A DNA stretch of 64,000 bases, from positions 6,966,501-7,030,500 of the forward strand of contig CM076944.1 in the NCBI GenBank assembly GCA_039566865.1, in the 5' to 3' direction. Numbering within the stretch: position 1 is the first letter of the stretch; each line of letters begins with the position of its first letter. The stretch is from Aurelia coerulea (lineage: Eukaryota; Cnidaria; Scyphozoa; Semaeostomeae; Ulmaridae). Of this stretch, positions 12,999-24,228 are shown piece by piece. Under the pieces are notes generated by a model. The model was not told the origin of the DNA, made no database searches, and was given only the letters and a program-made list of their open reading frames with translations. A program made the translations under genes and the position numbers.

Positions 12999-13130
12999 CG
13001 TTTTTTTTATAAGAAACTCATTTGTAAGAAATTAGTACAAGGCCAAATGTTTAAGAAACTCTGGTAGAATGTTTGAGCAGCAAGTTATTATTAAGTAGTA
13101 TTCACTGCATTTCTATGTTTGAACATAAAA
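12999..13130. mobile_element. Family D end fragment
   Basis: ACGTTTTTTTTATAAGAAAC followed by GTAAGAAATTAGTAC and TTTAAGAAACTCTGG matches the left third of the D copies at 13191 and 20100. The other end is missing. Confidence 0.5.
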
Positions 13131-13190
13131 CCGAAGAACTTTTTCTCGCCAAATGTTGTATCTCACGGCTTGAGACGATTTGAGGCACTA

Positions 13191-13605
13191 CACGTTTTTT
13201 TATAAGAAACTGGTTTAAAAGAAACTAGTACTACGATGGCCAAAAATTTAAGAAACTCTAGTACTACGCTCAAGAACAGTTAAAAAACTCTAAAACTTCA
13301 TTTCTGTATGTCTCTCTTATTCTATGTCTCTCTAACAAAGGTACATTCGTCTTTTCTTGACTTTTAACTGCAAAATTCGTAAATTTTTGCCTTGATGTGC
13401 ATGGCTTCTTCTTGATGACAATGTCAATGCAAAATGGAAGCCCTTTCTCGAGAAGAAGGCTCAATTTCGAGCAATACCGCAATTTTAGGCCGAAAAATAA
13501 GAAACTACTTAAGAAACTTTTACTACTAAAACACCGAAATTTTCATGCGAAATGAAGAAACTTTCAGCACTAAGTGCTGATCCAAGTTTCTTTAAAAAAA
13601 ACGTG
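13191..13605. mobile_element. Family D MITE (CACGTTTTTTTATAAG), copy 1
   Basis: The 415-bp element has ends CACGTTTTTTTATAAGAAAC and GTTTCTTTAAAAAAAACGTG. The left TA is intact and the right is mutated. Internal TTAAGAAACTCTA and AGTACTACG words are repeated. The same sequence occurs at 20100 and, inverted, at 21583. Confidence 0.78.
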
Positions 13606-14435
13606 AGCAGAAAGTATATCATAATTCTTGCACAGCAAAATGTCAGAAAAAACTGAGAATTTCTTGCATTGAAAATTGGAAATTTTGATGCGAAGTTAAG
13701 AGATGTTTAGTACGTGGGCTGACCCAAGTTTCTTATAAAAAGTGTGTACTGACTGGTTGACTCATTGCACATTGGGGTTAATAAGAAAAAATATTGAAGA
13801 AAAAATATCACAATTATGGATGCTATGCAAAATACCTCTTATTGAATAGTGCCAGGGGTGATCCAAGTTTCTTGACAAAAATGTGCACTGACTGGTTTCT
13901 TACAAATTGAGGTTTACAAAAAAGATATTGTACATTCATTTTTTTTATAAGAAACTAAGGTCTGGTGATGGTAGGCAGTTTCTTAAAATTTTGGGCCATT
14001 TTGCTAGCAAAAGTTTCTTATGTGTTTCTTATACTTTTAATGCCGGAAGTGTAGCGTTCATCGAGGGGTGAATCACTCCTAAAAATCTCGTACACCTTTG
14101 ACAAATTACCAAAAAAAATCTCTGAAATCTCTATGAAATTGTTGACATCTCAAAATCTTTAGAAAGAAGTCATAAAATCTAAGAAATCTTATAAAAATCT
14201 CGAAATCTTTCAAAAAATCTTGGAATCTTGAAGACAAATCCGTGAAATCTCAAAATCTTTCGCAATAACCGAAAGAATTTGCGCAATTTCGGAAAATTCA
14301 AAGCCTTGGAGGAATCAAATTTCAATCAATTGCCAATCGAAATATTCTTGCATTTTTTTCTTGCTTTTATGAGCACTGGAAATGAGGTAGATTGACTCTA
14401 CGTAGATTTCTTGTTTTCAAAAAGGAATCCCTCAC

Positions 14436-14840
14436 CATGAGCAATAGGACACCAAGTGTGTGAATGATTTAATAGTAGTGAGCCACCTTAACGTTTTATT
14501 GGTAGCGAGCCACCCTAACCAATTGTTTTTGTGTGTTATTACCAGGGAGATATAGACTAGTGCAGGGAGATATAGTGCAGATCCACCTTAACCGTAAAAC
14601 CTCCATGGAGCCACCTTTTTTGTGTTGTTACCTATTTTTACTTAAGGTGGATCTGCACTTAAGGTGGCTCACTGCCAAAAATTTCAAAATGACGAAACAG
14701 CGATAAGGTGGCTCACTACCAAGTAAAAATAGGTAAAAACACACAAAAAACAATTGGTTAAGGTGGCTCGCTACCAGTTCAACGTTAAGGTGGCTCGCTA
14801 CCAATAAAACTTTCATACACTTGGTGTCCTATCGCTCATG
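14436..14840. mobile_element. Inverted-repeat MITE (AAGGTGGCTCACTACC motif), copy 1
   Basis: The ends are inverted copies of CATGAGC(A/G)ATAGGACACC. The interior repeats GGTGGCTC(A/G)CTACC about eight times in both orientations. A right-half copy lies at 29154-29270. Embedded in the left arm of element B. Confidence 0.65.
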
Positions 14841-14884
14841 CCTTCACATTGCCTCAATGGTGTTTCTATCTCTCACAAGATTTG

Positions 14885-15115
14885 AGGGAGACGGATGAAG
14901 CATTTGTCTAGATATGTCTCTGGAGATGTTCTAATCCAACTCTATAGACTTTATGTTAGGCCTCATCTTGACCATAGCAATATAATTTATCACAAATACG
15001 ATACTATACTAGTATGCGCCTTTATTTCAAGAACAAACTCGAACAAACTCAGTATGCTGCTGCCGTAGCTGCTAAATGTTCCAAAAATCCCAAAATCCTT
15101 AGGTTCCTACCTTTA
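14885..15115 (+). mobile_element. Non-LTR retrotransposon fragment (reverse transcriptase C-terminal tail)
   Basis: The plus-strand frame reads RYVSGDVLIQLYRLYVRPHL then DHSNIIYHKYD, and in another frame NKLEQTQYAAAVA. These match the LY..YVRPHL.Y...I and KLE..QY.AA segments after the catalytic core of Jockey/CR1-type reverse transcriptases. It is short, frameshifted and buried in element B. Confidence 0.6.
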
Positions 15116-15853
15116 TCGGAATGAAAAGTCAAACCTCATAAAGATTTTTAAAAATCTTAAAATCACATGAAAAATCCCGAAACGAGGGGCAAATCACTCC
15201 AAAAATAGCGTACGAGATTTTGGGATTTTAAAATCTCTTGAATTTTTGAAGGATTTTTGGGATTTTTGAGATTTTTTAAAGACTTCGTAAGATTTTAAAG
15301 ATTTTTTGAGATTTTGCAAGATTTTTGAGATTGTTTAGGCTTTCTCAAAGATTTTTAAAACCAGTAACTTCAAAAATTTGAAGATTTTGATACCGTACAT
15401 TTGCTAGCTTTTTAAAATTATACCGAAATGTGTGCGATCAATCTCGCCGACCCTTCCTTTCCTCAATGTCCTTCATAAATCTTTGGAAACATGACTGAAG
15501 AGTTGTATTTTCCATTGCGGAGTAAAAGTGGGGATTTCTCCCGTCCTTGGCTCAGCTATTGTTGACACGGAGAAAAAAGATAAAGTACTCTGAGTAGTGT
15601 AGCATGATACCGACCTTCAACCCTAAATTTCTATTCGCTTGCAAAGCGACATTTTCTCTTGTAAACAAAAGAATTTCCGTCCGCTCGGAACATTCCACTG
15701 ATTGGAAAGTGGGATTTACGCAAGTCTGAGTTGAGTTATACAATGTTAACCTTGAAGGTTTATTTCTAAAGTTTACCCTCCTTACCAAATGCATTCATTG
15801 TTTCAAAGAAACCGCTTATAAAAAACTGTAGTAGACTCTTCCAAATCAATTAA

Positions 15854-16739
15854 CACTATTTAGCCGGGGGGGGGGGGGCGTTTTTCGCCCCCCTATCGGA
15901 TTTTTTTAATAGCTCCCAAACGATGTCACCTACAATGCTGAAACTCCTTCACTTTTCCTAGAATTTAGTTGGCAATCAGAAAATAGAAATTTCAATGCCT
16001 ATTGTTTGACCACGTGACCACCACATGCCCATATTTGGAGAGTGGTCACAAAGAAATTCTTAAAAACGGCTCTAATTTATTCCTTTGTTACTAAATCTCA
16101 AAAATATATATACCATTCGATTCGTCTCGATGAGTACTTTTCGTTTGATATATAAATTATTCATATTTGCTGACATCAGCAGTTTATTATTTCTATGACG
16201 CCACCAATCTTTATGACGTCATATTCCTAATGAATGAGTAATTTTTCATGCAAAACTGATGGAATTACCTCAAATATCGATGAAGGTACTTGATGTCACC
16301 AATAATATGCGAAATTAATGGTTTTAAATCATAATTATTGAGCTAACAACTTTGCATTGAATCAAATTTTCATTATTTAATTAGTTAATTTATTAGAAAC
16401 CACAAATATCCGTACGAAACCATATGAAACTACAAATTAATGATATCAAGCAGGTATTTGGATGGTTTTTTGCGAATTTTATCTCGCTATTTGCTAATAA
16501 TGGGCCCTTTTCTGCAAATAGCTCAATTTCCTCAAAATTTGCATTGTTTTTGGTTGCCTAGCAACCAATCACGTGACTATTGATTGATTGGTGCTATTTT
16601 TAGATTCTCCTTTATTTAATTATGACACAGTGCAAAGTTTCATTGTCATAGCTGTTATACTTGCGGAGAAAAACAGGGGGGGGGCGAAAAACGCCCCCGC
16701 CCCCGGTAGAAAATCACTTTTTACCCGGTTAAAATAGGG
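15854..16739. mobile_element. piggyBac-like MITE, family C, copy 2
   Basis: It is nearly identical in length (886 bp) and order to the copy at 11991. The left TTAA is intact (15850-15853) and the right has mutated to TCAA (16740-16743). The X-box-like palindrome is kept at 16552-16566, with one intact TGACGTCA at 16214 and the other changed to TGACGCCA. Confidence 0.8.
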
Positions 16740-17330
16740 TCAAGAAACTCTACTTGAAGCAATCAATTCTTGTCATGACTTGCACAATGAATCTAACAGA
16801 AAGTACGCTACTAGCCCAAATATTACTAAAAAGTACAACTTTTATTCATAAACTGGTTCATTTTTGTAATTCTTGGTTCAAAAGGTGGTCCTCAGTGAAT
16901 TACGATAAATTGTAATATTCAGTTTTATGAATGATTAAGAAACTCTGCAAGTAACTACTACTATAATTGTGCCAAAAACTTAAGAAACTCTGCCACAAAT
17001 TTCAGCGACAAGTTCTCATAAAAAAATTGGTGAATCGGATTCATGTGATTCTGACAAATGCGACTTCTGTTCAGGTCAAAAGACAGTCTTCTATGCCTCT
17101 CGAATTGAGAAAGAGAATGAACTTTCCATCAACGCTTTGTTGTAAATGCTCGAAACATGATATTCAAGAGACAGGTAGTCTGGGGTAAAAACTTCTTGTC
17201 TTGTTTGTAAATATTTCTAAAAAAGATTTTTAATTTTTGCCTGGTCAGTTTCTCTACTGTGTTCGAAATGAGACAAAATAAAGAGAAAATGCCCAAAGCC
17301 CAAACTGACAGACCTATGAATTATAGGTGT
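16740..17330. other. AAGAAACT-rich degenerate stretch
   Basis: TCAAGAAACTCTACTT, TTAAGAAACTCTGC (twice, 16937-16990) and scattered relatives mark decayed D/E family sequence without recoverable ends. Confidence 0.35.
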
Positions 17331-17756
17331 TTTTTGACTGCAGATTCGGAATCTACATGCTTGATTTAGTACAAATAATGGGGAGATTTCAGCTAAAATG
17401 GTTTTGAAAATTAGTCAATTGTGACGTCATGTCATCTATGACGTCATGGAATACTTTTTCGAATTTCACAAAAATGAAAAAACTATACATCATTCGCAAG
17501 CTCTTCAAACGCTCTTTTCGACTATGCAAATCGGGTGAAAATCCCAAGTTAATATAACGCGTCAACAGTTATTCAAGTATTTACGGACATTAAGCCCTAC
17601 CGTGACGTCATCGTTCACATGAATTCGAAACTTTTCAAAAATGGCGAATTATCTTAAATGTCTCAAATTAATCCTAATCGCCTATTCTAACAACAAAAAA
17701 CTTGAGTTAGGCACTTGCTTGGATGGTTAGCCTATCTTCCCTGCCTATCACACCTC

Positions 17757-18202
17757 TAGACTTACGACTTTTTGTCCTTTGTTTCATACTCTGGTTTGTT
17801 TCCCTGCGTTCTTTGATTTGCTGATATCACTTGGTCAATAGGGACTCATAATATTAATCTTAAAAAGTGGGCCCTCTTTAGGCCCGCGTAGAGTGGCCAA
17901 TGGTTCCGTATTCACCAATTCAATTGCTAGAGTTTAGTGTTCAACCGATAGGGAGGCGCTATTTAGATAGTTGTTGTTGTTGCATACAAAAATCGGTTGA
18001 TACGGCCTAGTGTTCTTGTAGCTGCGATGGATCTGTTTTGTTTCTACAGAGGAAGATTACTGCTTGAAAGGTATATATTTTGCAGTTAGTAGGCCAGGAA
18101 AACCTCATTCTTTGTACTAAAAGTTTGCTTTTCAATGCTTACCAGGTGATATCAGCAGATCAAAGAACGCAGGGAAACAAGGGATGAAAATTCATAAGTC
18201 TA
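17757..18202. mobile_element. MULE-like MITE (TAGACTTACGAC), copy 1
   Basis: The ends TAGACTTACGAC and TAGACTTATGAA begin a TIR that continues through CCCTGCGTTCTTTGATTTGC. Perfect 9-bp TSDs TCACACCTC at 17748-17756 and 18203-18211. A 9-bp TSD is typical of Mutator-like elements. The second copy is at 58112. Confidence 0.72.
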
Positions 18203-18974
18203 TCACACCTCCCCAGCTCGCGAACGCGTGTGCGCATGTATTTTCTAGCCGACTCCCTGCCACGGTTGTTGTCTTGACGACGCAATCGAACACAGTGTGG
18301 ACAAGGTCAGAGGTAAGAAAATGTTTTGCAGGATGTTTTTCGTGTTTCCTTCGATTTCATGGACACTCATAGTCACTTTGCAAGCGTTTGCCACCTTTTT
18401 TAAGTTTTCCTTACAATTTTTGATGATTTATCCAGAGAGATTTTTGGGATTTTTCTGGGATTTCTAAGATTTTTTGAGATTTTTTAGGATTTTTCTAAGA
18501 TTTCTAAGATTTTTGGAGATTTTCGCAAAATGTGGAAGATTTTAAAGATTTTTAGGATTTTTGAAGATTTTTTGAGATTTTTTTCGAAGGTGTACGAGAT
18601 TTTTGGAGTGATCTGCCCCTCGTCCCGAAAAATCTCAAAATCTCTCATTTTATCATGGGATTTTTCAAAATCTCAAAATCTCGTACACCCTTTTCAGGAG
18701 TGAATCACCCCTCGGCGTTCATTTTGTTTTGTTTAAAGGGCTCCCAAAACAAGTCAATAACATAATTCGCACTCAAAATAATGTCCAAACAGTTGCTATA
18801 ACTGTACACTGTTGAAACATGTTTGAGTTCGATAGGAAAATTAAAATTGTAAATTACAAAAGTTTCTTAGCTTTTTCAATTCAGGTAGGGTTTCTAAGTA
18901 ACTTTCGAAAAATTGAGCCTACCGTTTCTAACATATTCCTGGAAAATTTTCCAGGACTGTATAAAAAATGAGTG

Positions 18975-20097
18975 TATAGAAACAAAATATTACCATATGC
19001 AGGGTGCCGGAAGTATGTATTATGTATGTATTATGTGTACCATACCGCTCATTGTCATTGAACAGTACTAGGACTGATCCAAATTTCTTACGACAAAACC
19101 TGTTTCTTAAAAATTGATGGTTACTAACAAAAAGAAATTGTTTTAAAAGCAAATATATTACCATACTGTGGTGTCCTATGCATTATCTGTATCATACCTC
19201 TCATTGGTGACCATGCAATCAAAATGGTACAAGTGTCTCACAACTGTCGTCTTTGCTCACACAAGGAATCGTACCCACGATGCTGCGTTGGCGATTAACT
19301 AATGGCTGTAAATGCTTTTTGGTTAGCTTATACCTTTTTCTATTTCTATTTATTCATTTGTTTCTAAATAGAGACGCATTAAACAAAGCATGTAGGGGGG
19401 ATTGCGTAACAAACCAGGGGGATGCATCATATCAAAAATCATGCACAAGTCATTAATAATTCTCAGAAGACCTCCGGATTCATCTTCGATTCATGGCCTA
19501 GATCATTTTGATGTTTATACGCAACAGGGAGTTAATTGAAAACTGGGAAATTAAAGTTTGTGGGAAATCAAAGATTCATCGAGGCTAGCATACAGGACAC
19601 CTCTCGATTTATTATCCTTAGGCCTAGCTTTATCAGGCATGCAGACCTGCTTACGTATCAATGAACAATGTTTAGATCATGGTTTAGACATTCTTTTGTC
19701 GGAATAAAAGACCTTCGAGAGAATTCTCATGAATGACGTACTCAATGTTTATATGTAAGCACCTGGGAACTGAATGACATCTCCGAGGTGATGAATCTTA
19801 CACTTGTATTTTTTTTCAGATTCAATGGAAAGAGCTATATTTCTTTTGGAGTCTATTATCATCTGAAGGATTTGCGTTGGTCCAAAGAACGTCACTAAAA
19901 GTCAAGCAGCAGTTTTGTATCATTTTATAAATATGACGTAAAACTGTATAATGCAAACTACATGCTCTTTTATGAAATAGCGACGCGTATTTCGAAATTT
20001 CTCATTAATGATTAATGCAAAGATAGGCTTAGGACAAATATTGATTATTTTCATGGAAATTTAGTGACCTGTCATTTTTTCTTTCAAAAAATTCGAA
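18975..20097. other. Flank of the nested cluster
   Basis: 19030-19150 repeats words from 13830-13930 (GATCCAA.TTTCTTA, GGTTTCTTA), so decayed D-like sequence flanks both sides of family A copy 2. 19200-20097 shows nothing recognisable. Confidence 0.4.
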
Positions 20098-20099
20098 TA

Positions 20100-20473
20100 C
20101 ACGTTTTTTTATAAGAAACTGGTTTATAAGAAACTAGTACTGGGTGTTAAGAAACTCTAAAACTTTACTTCTGTATGTCTCTCTTATTCTATGTCTCTCT
20201 AATAAAGGTAAATTCGTCTTTCTTGTCTTTTGACTGCAAAATTGGTAAATTTTTGCCTTGATGTGCATGACTTCTTCTTGATGACAATGTCAATGCAAAA
20301 TGGAAGCCCTTTCTCGAGAAGAAGGCTCAACTTCGAACAATACCGCAATTTTAGGCCCAAAGAAATAAGAAACTAATTAAGAAACTTTTACTACTAAAAC
20401 ACCGACATTTTTATGCAAAATCAAGAAACTTTTAGTACAAAGTGCTGATCCAAGTTTCTCATAAAAAAACGTG
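20100..20473. mobile_element. Family D MITE, copy 2
   Basis: The ends CACGTTTTTTTATAAGAAAC and GTTTCTCATAAAAAAACGTG have TA on both sides (20098, 20474). The sequence follows copy 1 closely, including CTTCTTCTTGATGACAATG, but lacks about 40 bp near the left end. Confidence 0.82.
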
Positions 20474-21268
20474 TAAAGGAGATTGAAAACAATTTGTGAA
20501 ATTTTCATGGAAATGCAATTAATAACAAAGAGTACAAATCATGGTAACGAATTGAATTTCGAGAGTGAACTTGTACATTATATCAGAATTTGTCCTGAAA
20601 CAAAATCAGGTTTCCCGTGCTTTCCATAGCATCAGTAAATGTCTTATAAGGTCGTAGTTTACTATTCCAATTATAGTTTAAACAGGCTGGGGATACTTCT
20701 TCATACTTCTTTTTCAGAGAAACTGGAAGGGAGATTCCAAATTGACGATAGGTCAAACAGATTCAGTGTTGTTTTAACAGTAGTTAACCAATTTGACAAA
20801 TTATCTGGTAGAGATGTAGATTCTTGGAATGCTTAAAACTGAGTTTTCATAAGTTATCATAATTAATTGAGGATTGCTAATATAGCTTTTTCAGCCGAAA
20901 GAATTTCAAGGAAGAACCAAATCATAAACAAAACTTCTACTTTTCATTGTTATTTGAGTTTGCGATACATTTTTTGCTTGAAAAATTGAAAAAGATTCTT
21001 TGCTTCAAACTGACCTCTGATTGCTTCGAAAGGAGTTTTTCAATTTTCTACAAGAAGCATGACACTTTCATAAACGCGGTGTCTTTAAAGAAAAATAGGG
21101 TCTACAAGGATAAAATGAGTAAGTTTGGGGTAATATGGGTAGGAGAAAAATATGGATAAATTTTGATAAAATCTTTTTACGCAATTTCCCATTTGCTACA
21201 ACCGCCTCCTTGAAATAGTGAATGTTGATTTATCAGTTCAGGGCCTGTTTTTTAATTAATCAGCACTA

Positions 21269-22075
21269 CACGCATTCTTTTTTATAAGAAACTAAGGTCC
21301 GGGGCTGGTAAGCAGTTTCTTAAATTTTTGGGTCATTTTGCTGCCAAAAGTTTCTTATGTGTTTCTTACATTTTAATGCCGGAAGTGTAGAGTTAATTTA
21401 GCTTAGTGAAGATGGCTCCCAATTTACTTTGTAAGATCTCATAGCAAGTAAATAGCATCATTCGCACTCAAAATAATGTCCAAACAGTTGCTATAACTGT
21501 ACAGTGTCAAAACATTTTTGAGTGCACTGGGACAATTAAAACTGCAAATGACAAAATTTTCTTAGCTTTATAAATTCAGGTACACGTTTTTTTATAAGAA
21601 ACTTGGATCAGCACTTAGTAATAAAAGTTTCTTAATTTCGCATGAAAATTTCGGTGTTTTAGTAGTAAAAGTTTCTTAATTAGTTTCTTATATTTTGGGC
21701 CTAAAATTGCGGTATTGTTCGAAGTAGAGCCTTCTTCTCGACAAAGGGCTTCCATTTTGCATTGACATTGTCATCAAGAAGAAGCCATGCACATCAAGGC
21801 AAAAATTTACCAATTTTGCAGTTAAAAGTCAAGAAAAGACGAATGTACCTTTGTTAGAGAGACACAGAGTAAGAGAGACATACAGAAATAAAGTTTTAGA
21901 GTTTCTTAACTGTTCTTGAGCGTAACACTAGAGTTTCTTAAATTGTTGGTCATCGTAGTACTAGTTTCTTATAAACCAGTTTCTTATAAAAAACGTGCAG
22001 GGTTGTTTCTTAACTTTTGAAGAATTGAGCCTACCGTTTCTTATAAGCGGTTTCTAATAAAAAAAAAACTGCGTG
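21269..22075. mobile_element. Family A MITE, copy 3, carrying a family D insertion
   Basis: The ends CACGCATTCTTTTTTATAAG and CACGCAGTTTTTTTTTTATT (right end reversed) are flanked by TA. The family A body is recognisable (GGTCCGGGGCTGGTAAGCAG, CCGTTTCTTATAAGCGG) and is interrupted at 21583-21997. Confidence 0.8.
21583..21997. mobile_element. Family D MITE, copy 3, inverted and nested in A
   Basis: It is a reverse-complement copy of the D element at 13191 with the same 415-bp length. TA precedes it. The right flank is CA, a likely mutated TA. Removing it restores the family A sequence TTCAGGTAGGGTTG. Confidence 0.8.
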
Positions 22076-22434
22076 TACCCATTTTACCCCCCGGCCAATC
22101 CACCTTACCCCAGCAGACCCTAAATATCTGAGACAAAGAACCAAAGAAAAGTGAGCTTAATTAGGAAAATATTCGTGCTAGGTTTTGGCACAGGCTTTGG
22201 TATTCCTACTTCTTTGAATGATTGATTTTACAAAAAGTAAAATATTGCAGATAAAGAATACCATAAGATGCAAGCACAGTCAATACATGGCACGCTAACA
22301 CTTTTGACATGCAATGGAAAATGCCTTTTGCTAAAAATATTAAGGAACAGTTCCATCCTCCTGAATGAGAAACCTTACTTGAGATTAAACAATTGTAATC
22401 ATTAGAAATCAAGATCTGCGATGTTCAAACTATG

Positions 22435-22603
22435 CAGGGACGTAGGAAGCATCTCCAACTTGAGGGGGCACGACACTTCAAGGGCACTTTTTTCATTAAG
22501 CTTAAGGGGCAGTTCCTGGAAATTAAAAGGGCACTTCTTTGTTTAATGCAAAATCTTGGGGGGGCACATGCCCCCAGTGCCCCCCCCGGTTCCTACGTCT
22601 CTG
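22435..22603. mobile_element. hAT-like MITE (CAGGGACGTAGGAAGC)
   Basis: The ends CAGGGACGTAGGAAGC and CAGAGACGTAGGAACC (right end reversed) have perfect 8-bp TSDs AAACTATG at 22427-22434 and 22604-22611. The interior is rich in GGGGGGCAC and AAGGGCACTT words. Confidence 0.85.
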
Positions 22604-22660
22604 AAACTATGAAATAAAAACTCTTCGCACTTTCATTTTTGATCTTTGTAGAAATTACTA

Positions 22661-22700
22661 CCGGGTGTCCCGATACCCAAGTACACCTGTTTGAAAAATC
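22661..22700 (+). mobile_element. Solo end of a CCGGGTGTCCC element
   Basis: TA then CCGGGTGTCCCGATACCC has no inverted partner nearby. It is probably one terminus of a truncated element. Confidence 0.45.
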
Positions 22701-23084
22701 ACCAAAATTTGAATGCCTGGCCGATTTTCAAACTTCTTTTTCGGCAAGTAGATTTTCGGCAAGACCAAATAACTTTCGCAAGTAAAAAAGGTGATCTTTT
22801 GATTGGATTCAAAATTAACAAATTTAGCTCTCTCTCTTGGGCTGCCTGGTTTTGAAGCATCCTGCAAAAAGCACTGATGATTACTAGTTGAATTTCCTTT
22901 TTATGTCAAGCTTCTAATTTGGTTACAAATGTCAGAAAGAAACACATTTTATCATTACAGAATTGAAGGATAACGAAAAATCTTAATATCATGGTTCTTA
23001 GGCAAGATTTACGATGTTGCGTAAAGGGAATAGCTATGAAATGGATTAAATTTTGCTTTCAAGAACAGCCTATTCATGCAACTA

Positions 23085-23230
23085 CAGGGTGTCCCAAAAA
23101 ATTGTGCCCCGTTTGCCTAAAGATTGCAACAAAACGGCAAAAGATTCTCTCCAAACTTTTATATGATGTTGCTCCTCAGATGTTTAAATAAAATTTGCTG
23201 CAATCGTCGTAAAAATCCGTTGAAAAAATG
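23085..23230 (+). mobile_element. Solo end of the CAGGGTGTCCC/GTGCCCCGTTTG subfamily
   Basis: CAGGGTGTCCCAAAAAATTG then TGCCCCGTTTG matches the outer termini of the 50067-52110 element. The opposite end is missing. Confidence 0.5.
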
Positions 23231-23298
23231 ATGGAGCTATGACATTCAGAAGAACAAATTTGCCTGATGACTGAAACCAGCGCTCGGCCATTTTGTCT

Positions 23299-23460
23299 CA
23301 TTTCGTAGGAAGCATCTCAAACTTGGGGGGGGGGCACGACAGTTCAAGGGCACTTTTTTAAACTAAAGGGTCAATTCCTGAAAATAAAAAGGGCACTTCT
23401 TTGTTCATTGCAAAATCTTGGGGGGCACGTGCCCCAGTGCCCCCGGTTCCTATGTCTCTG
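23299..23460. mobile_element. Second, decayed copy of the CGTAGGAAGCATCTC MITE
   Basis: The body matches 22435-22603, including GGGGGCAC, AAGGGCACTT and GGTTCCTA(T/C)GTCTCTG. The left terminus is altered and no 8-bp duplication remains. Confidence 0.7.
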
Positions 23461-24080
23461 TTTGCAAGTAAAATTATCAGTCCCAGTTTTGAAGATGATG
23501 GGGTAATAGTTCAGGTAGTAGTAAGACGCAAAATCATAAGTCTAGAACTACTTTGCAACAACATCAGCCACAGTCAAATTAGGGGGCGTACTATTCCTCG
23601 ATAAAGGTACTAAATTTCAGTGATAAGATTTTTTGCACTAATTACACTAACTAAGAGATGGGCATGCTGAAAACCGCTAAATGCCTTTCGTTAATGCAGC
23701 AGGCTTCTTATCTCATTTTCAAATCTCATGTATAAAATTAGCGGTCGCATGAGCTACTACAATTCTGTTATTTTTAAAATATCGATGAGGCGAACTGAGA
23801 AAAGTATGTCATGAATCAACATATAAACCAGTCTGTCATGAATCGTAAATGAAGTTAAATTGCCTAGCAACTAATCCAGCGTAGTAAGCCCTTCAGTCAC
23901 CATAGGCACTAATTAGCTGTGAATGACATCGGCCTATTTGAAATAAAGAATTAACTTTGCATGAAAATTGCATATGACAAAGCTCCATAGCTAACGCATG
24001 CGCGAGTTGCAGGCAAAAAAAGTTGCAACTCAGCACCATCATCATATTAATTTGATATGCAGGCTAAACATGGGCATGAT

Positions 24081-24228
24081 CATAGGCGGAGGATGCAGGG
24101 GGCTGGTGGGGGCTACAGCCCCCCAAAAATCGGGCAGAAATTTGCCTTAAGTCACGCAAAGTTTTCGCAAACAATATATTTTTATCGGGCAGCCCCCCCC
24201 CCCAATTTTATCTCCCCGTACACTCATG
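24081..24228. mobile_element. hAT-like MITE (CATAGGCG), decayed copy
   Basis: It shares CATAGGCG, GGGGGCT, TCGGGCAGAAAT and TTTATCGGGCAGCCCCC with the clean copy at 45257. The flanks agree at only the first four bases of a possible duplication (GGCA). Confidence 0.65.

Larger units (their letters stand above)
15183..18622. mobile_element. hAT-like element B, inner copy
   Basis: The ends CGAGGGGCAAATCACTCC and CGAGGGGCAGATCACTCC (right end reversed) are flanked by perfect 8-bp TSDs TCCCGAAA at 15175-15182 and 18623-18630. The insert interrupts the outer B copy. Its right arm (about 18430-18600) is a dense run of AGATTTTT words. Its interior has taken in a family C element and a MULE-like element. 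Confidence 0.82.
14062..18714. mobile_element. hAT-like element B (CGAGGGGTGAATCACTCC), outer copy
   Basis: The TIR CGAGGGGTGAATCACTCC continues into AAAATCTCGTACACC and is repeated inverted at the right end. Perfect 8-bp TSDs GCGTTCAT lie at 14054-14061 and 18715-18722 inside family A copy 2. Both arms are filled with the heptamer AAAATCT/AGATTTT. It spans 4.65 kb only because a second B element and other repeats sit inside it. Confidence 0.82.
13933..18974. mobile_element. Family A MITE, copy 2, split by nested insertions
   Basis: The left half (13933-14061: CATTCATTTTTTTTATAAG, GTCTGGTGATGGTAGGCAG) and the right half (18715-18974: GGGCTCCCAAAACAAGTC to AAAATGAGTG) join into one family A element when the 14062-18714 insert and one TSD copy are removed. 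TA flanks at 13931 and 18975. The right arm also carries a 20-bp palindrome (TCCTGGAAAATTTTCCAGGA) at about 18936-18955 not found in other copies. Confidence 0.78.

Noticed and set aside
14200..18700. CRISPR-like regular repeats (AAAATCT/AGATTTT)
   Set aside because: Units are short, irregular and in both orientations without spacers. They are arms of element B.
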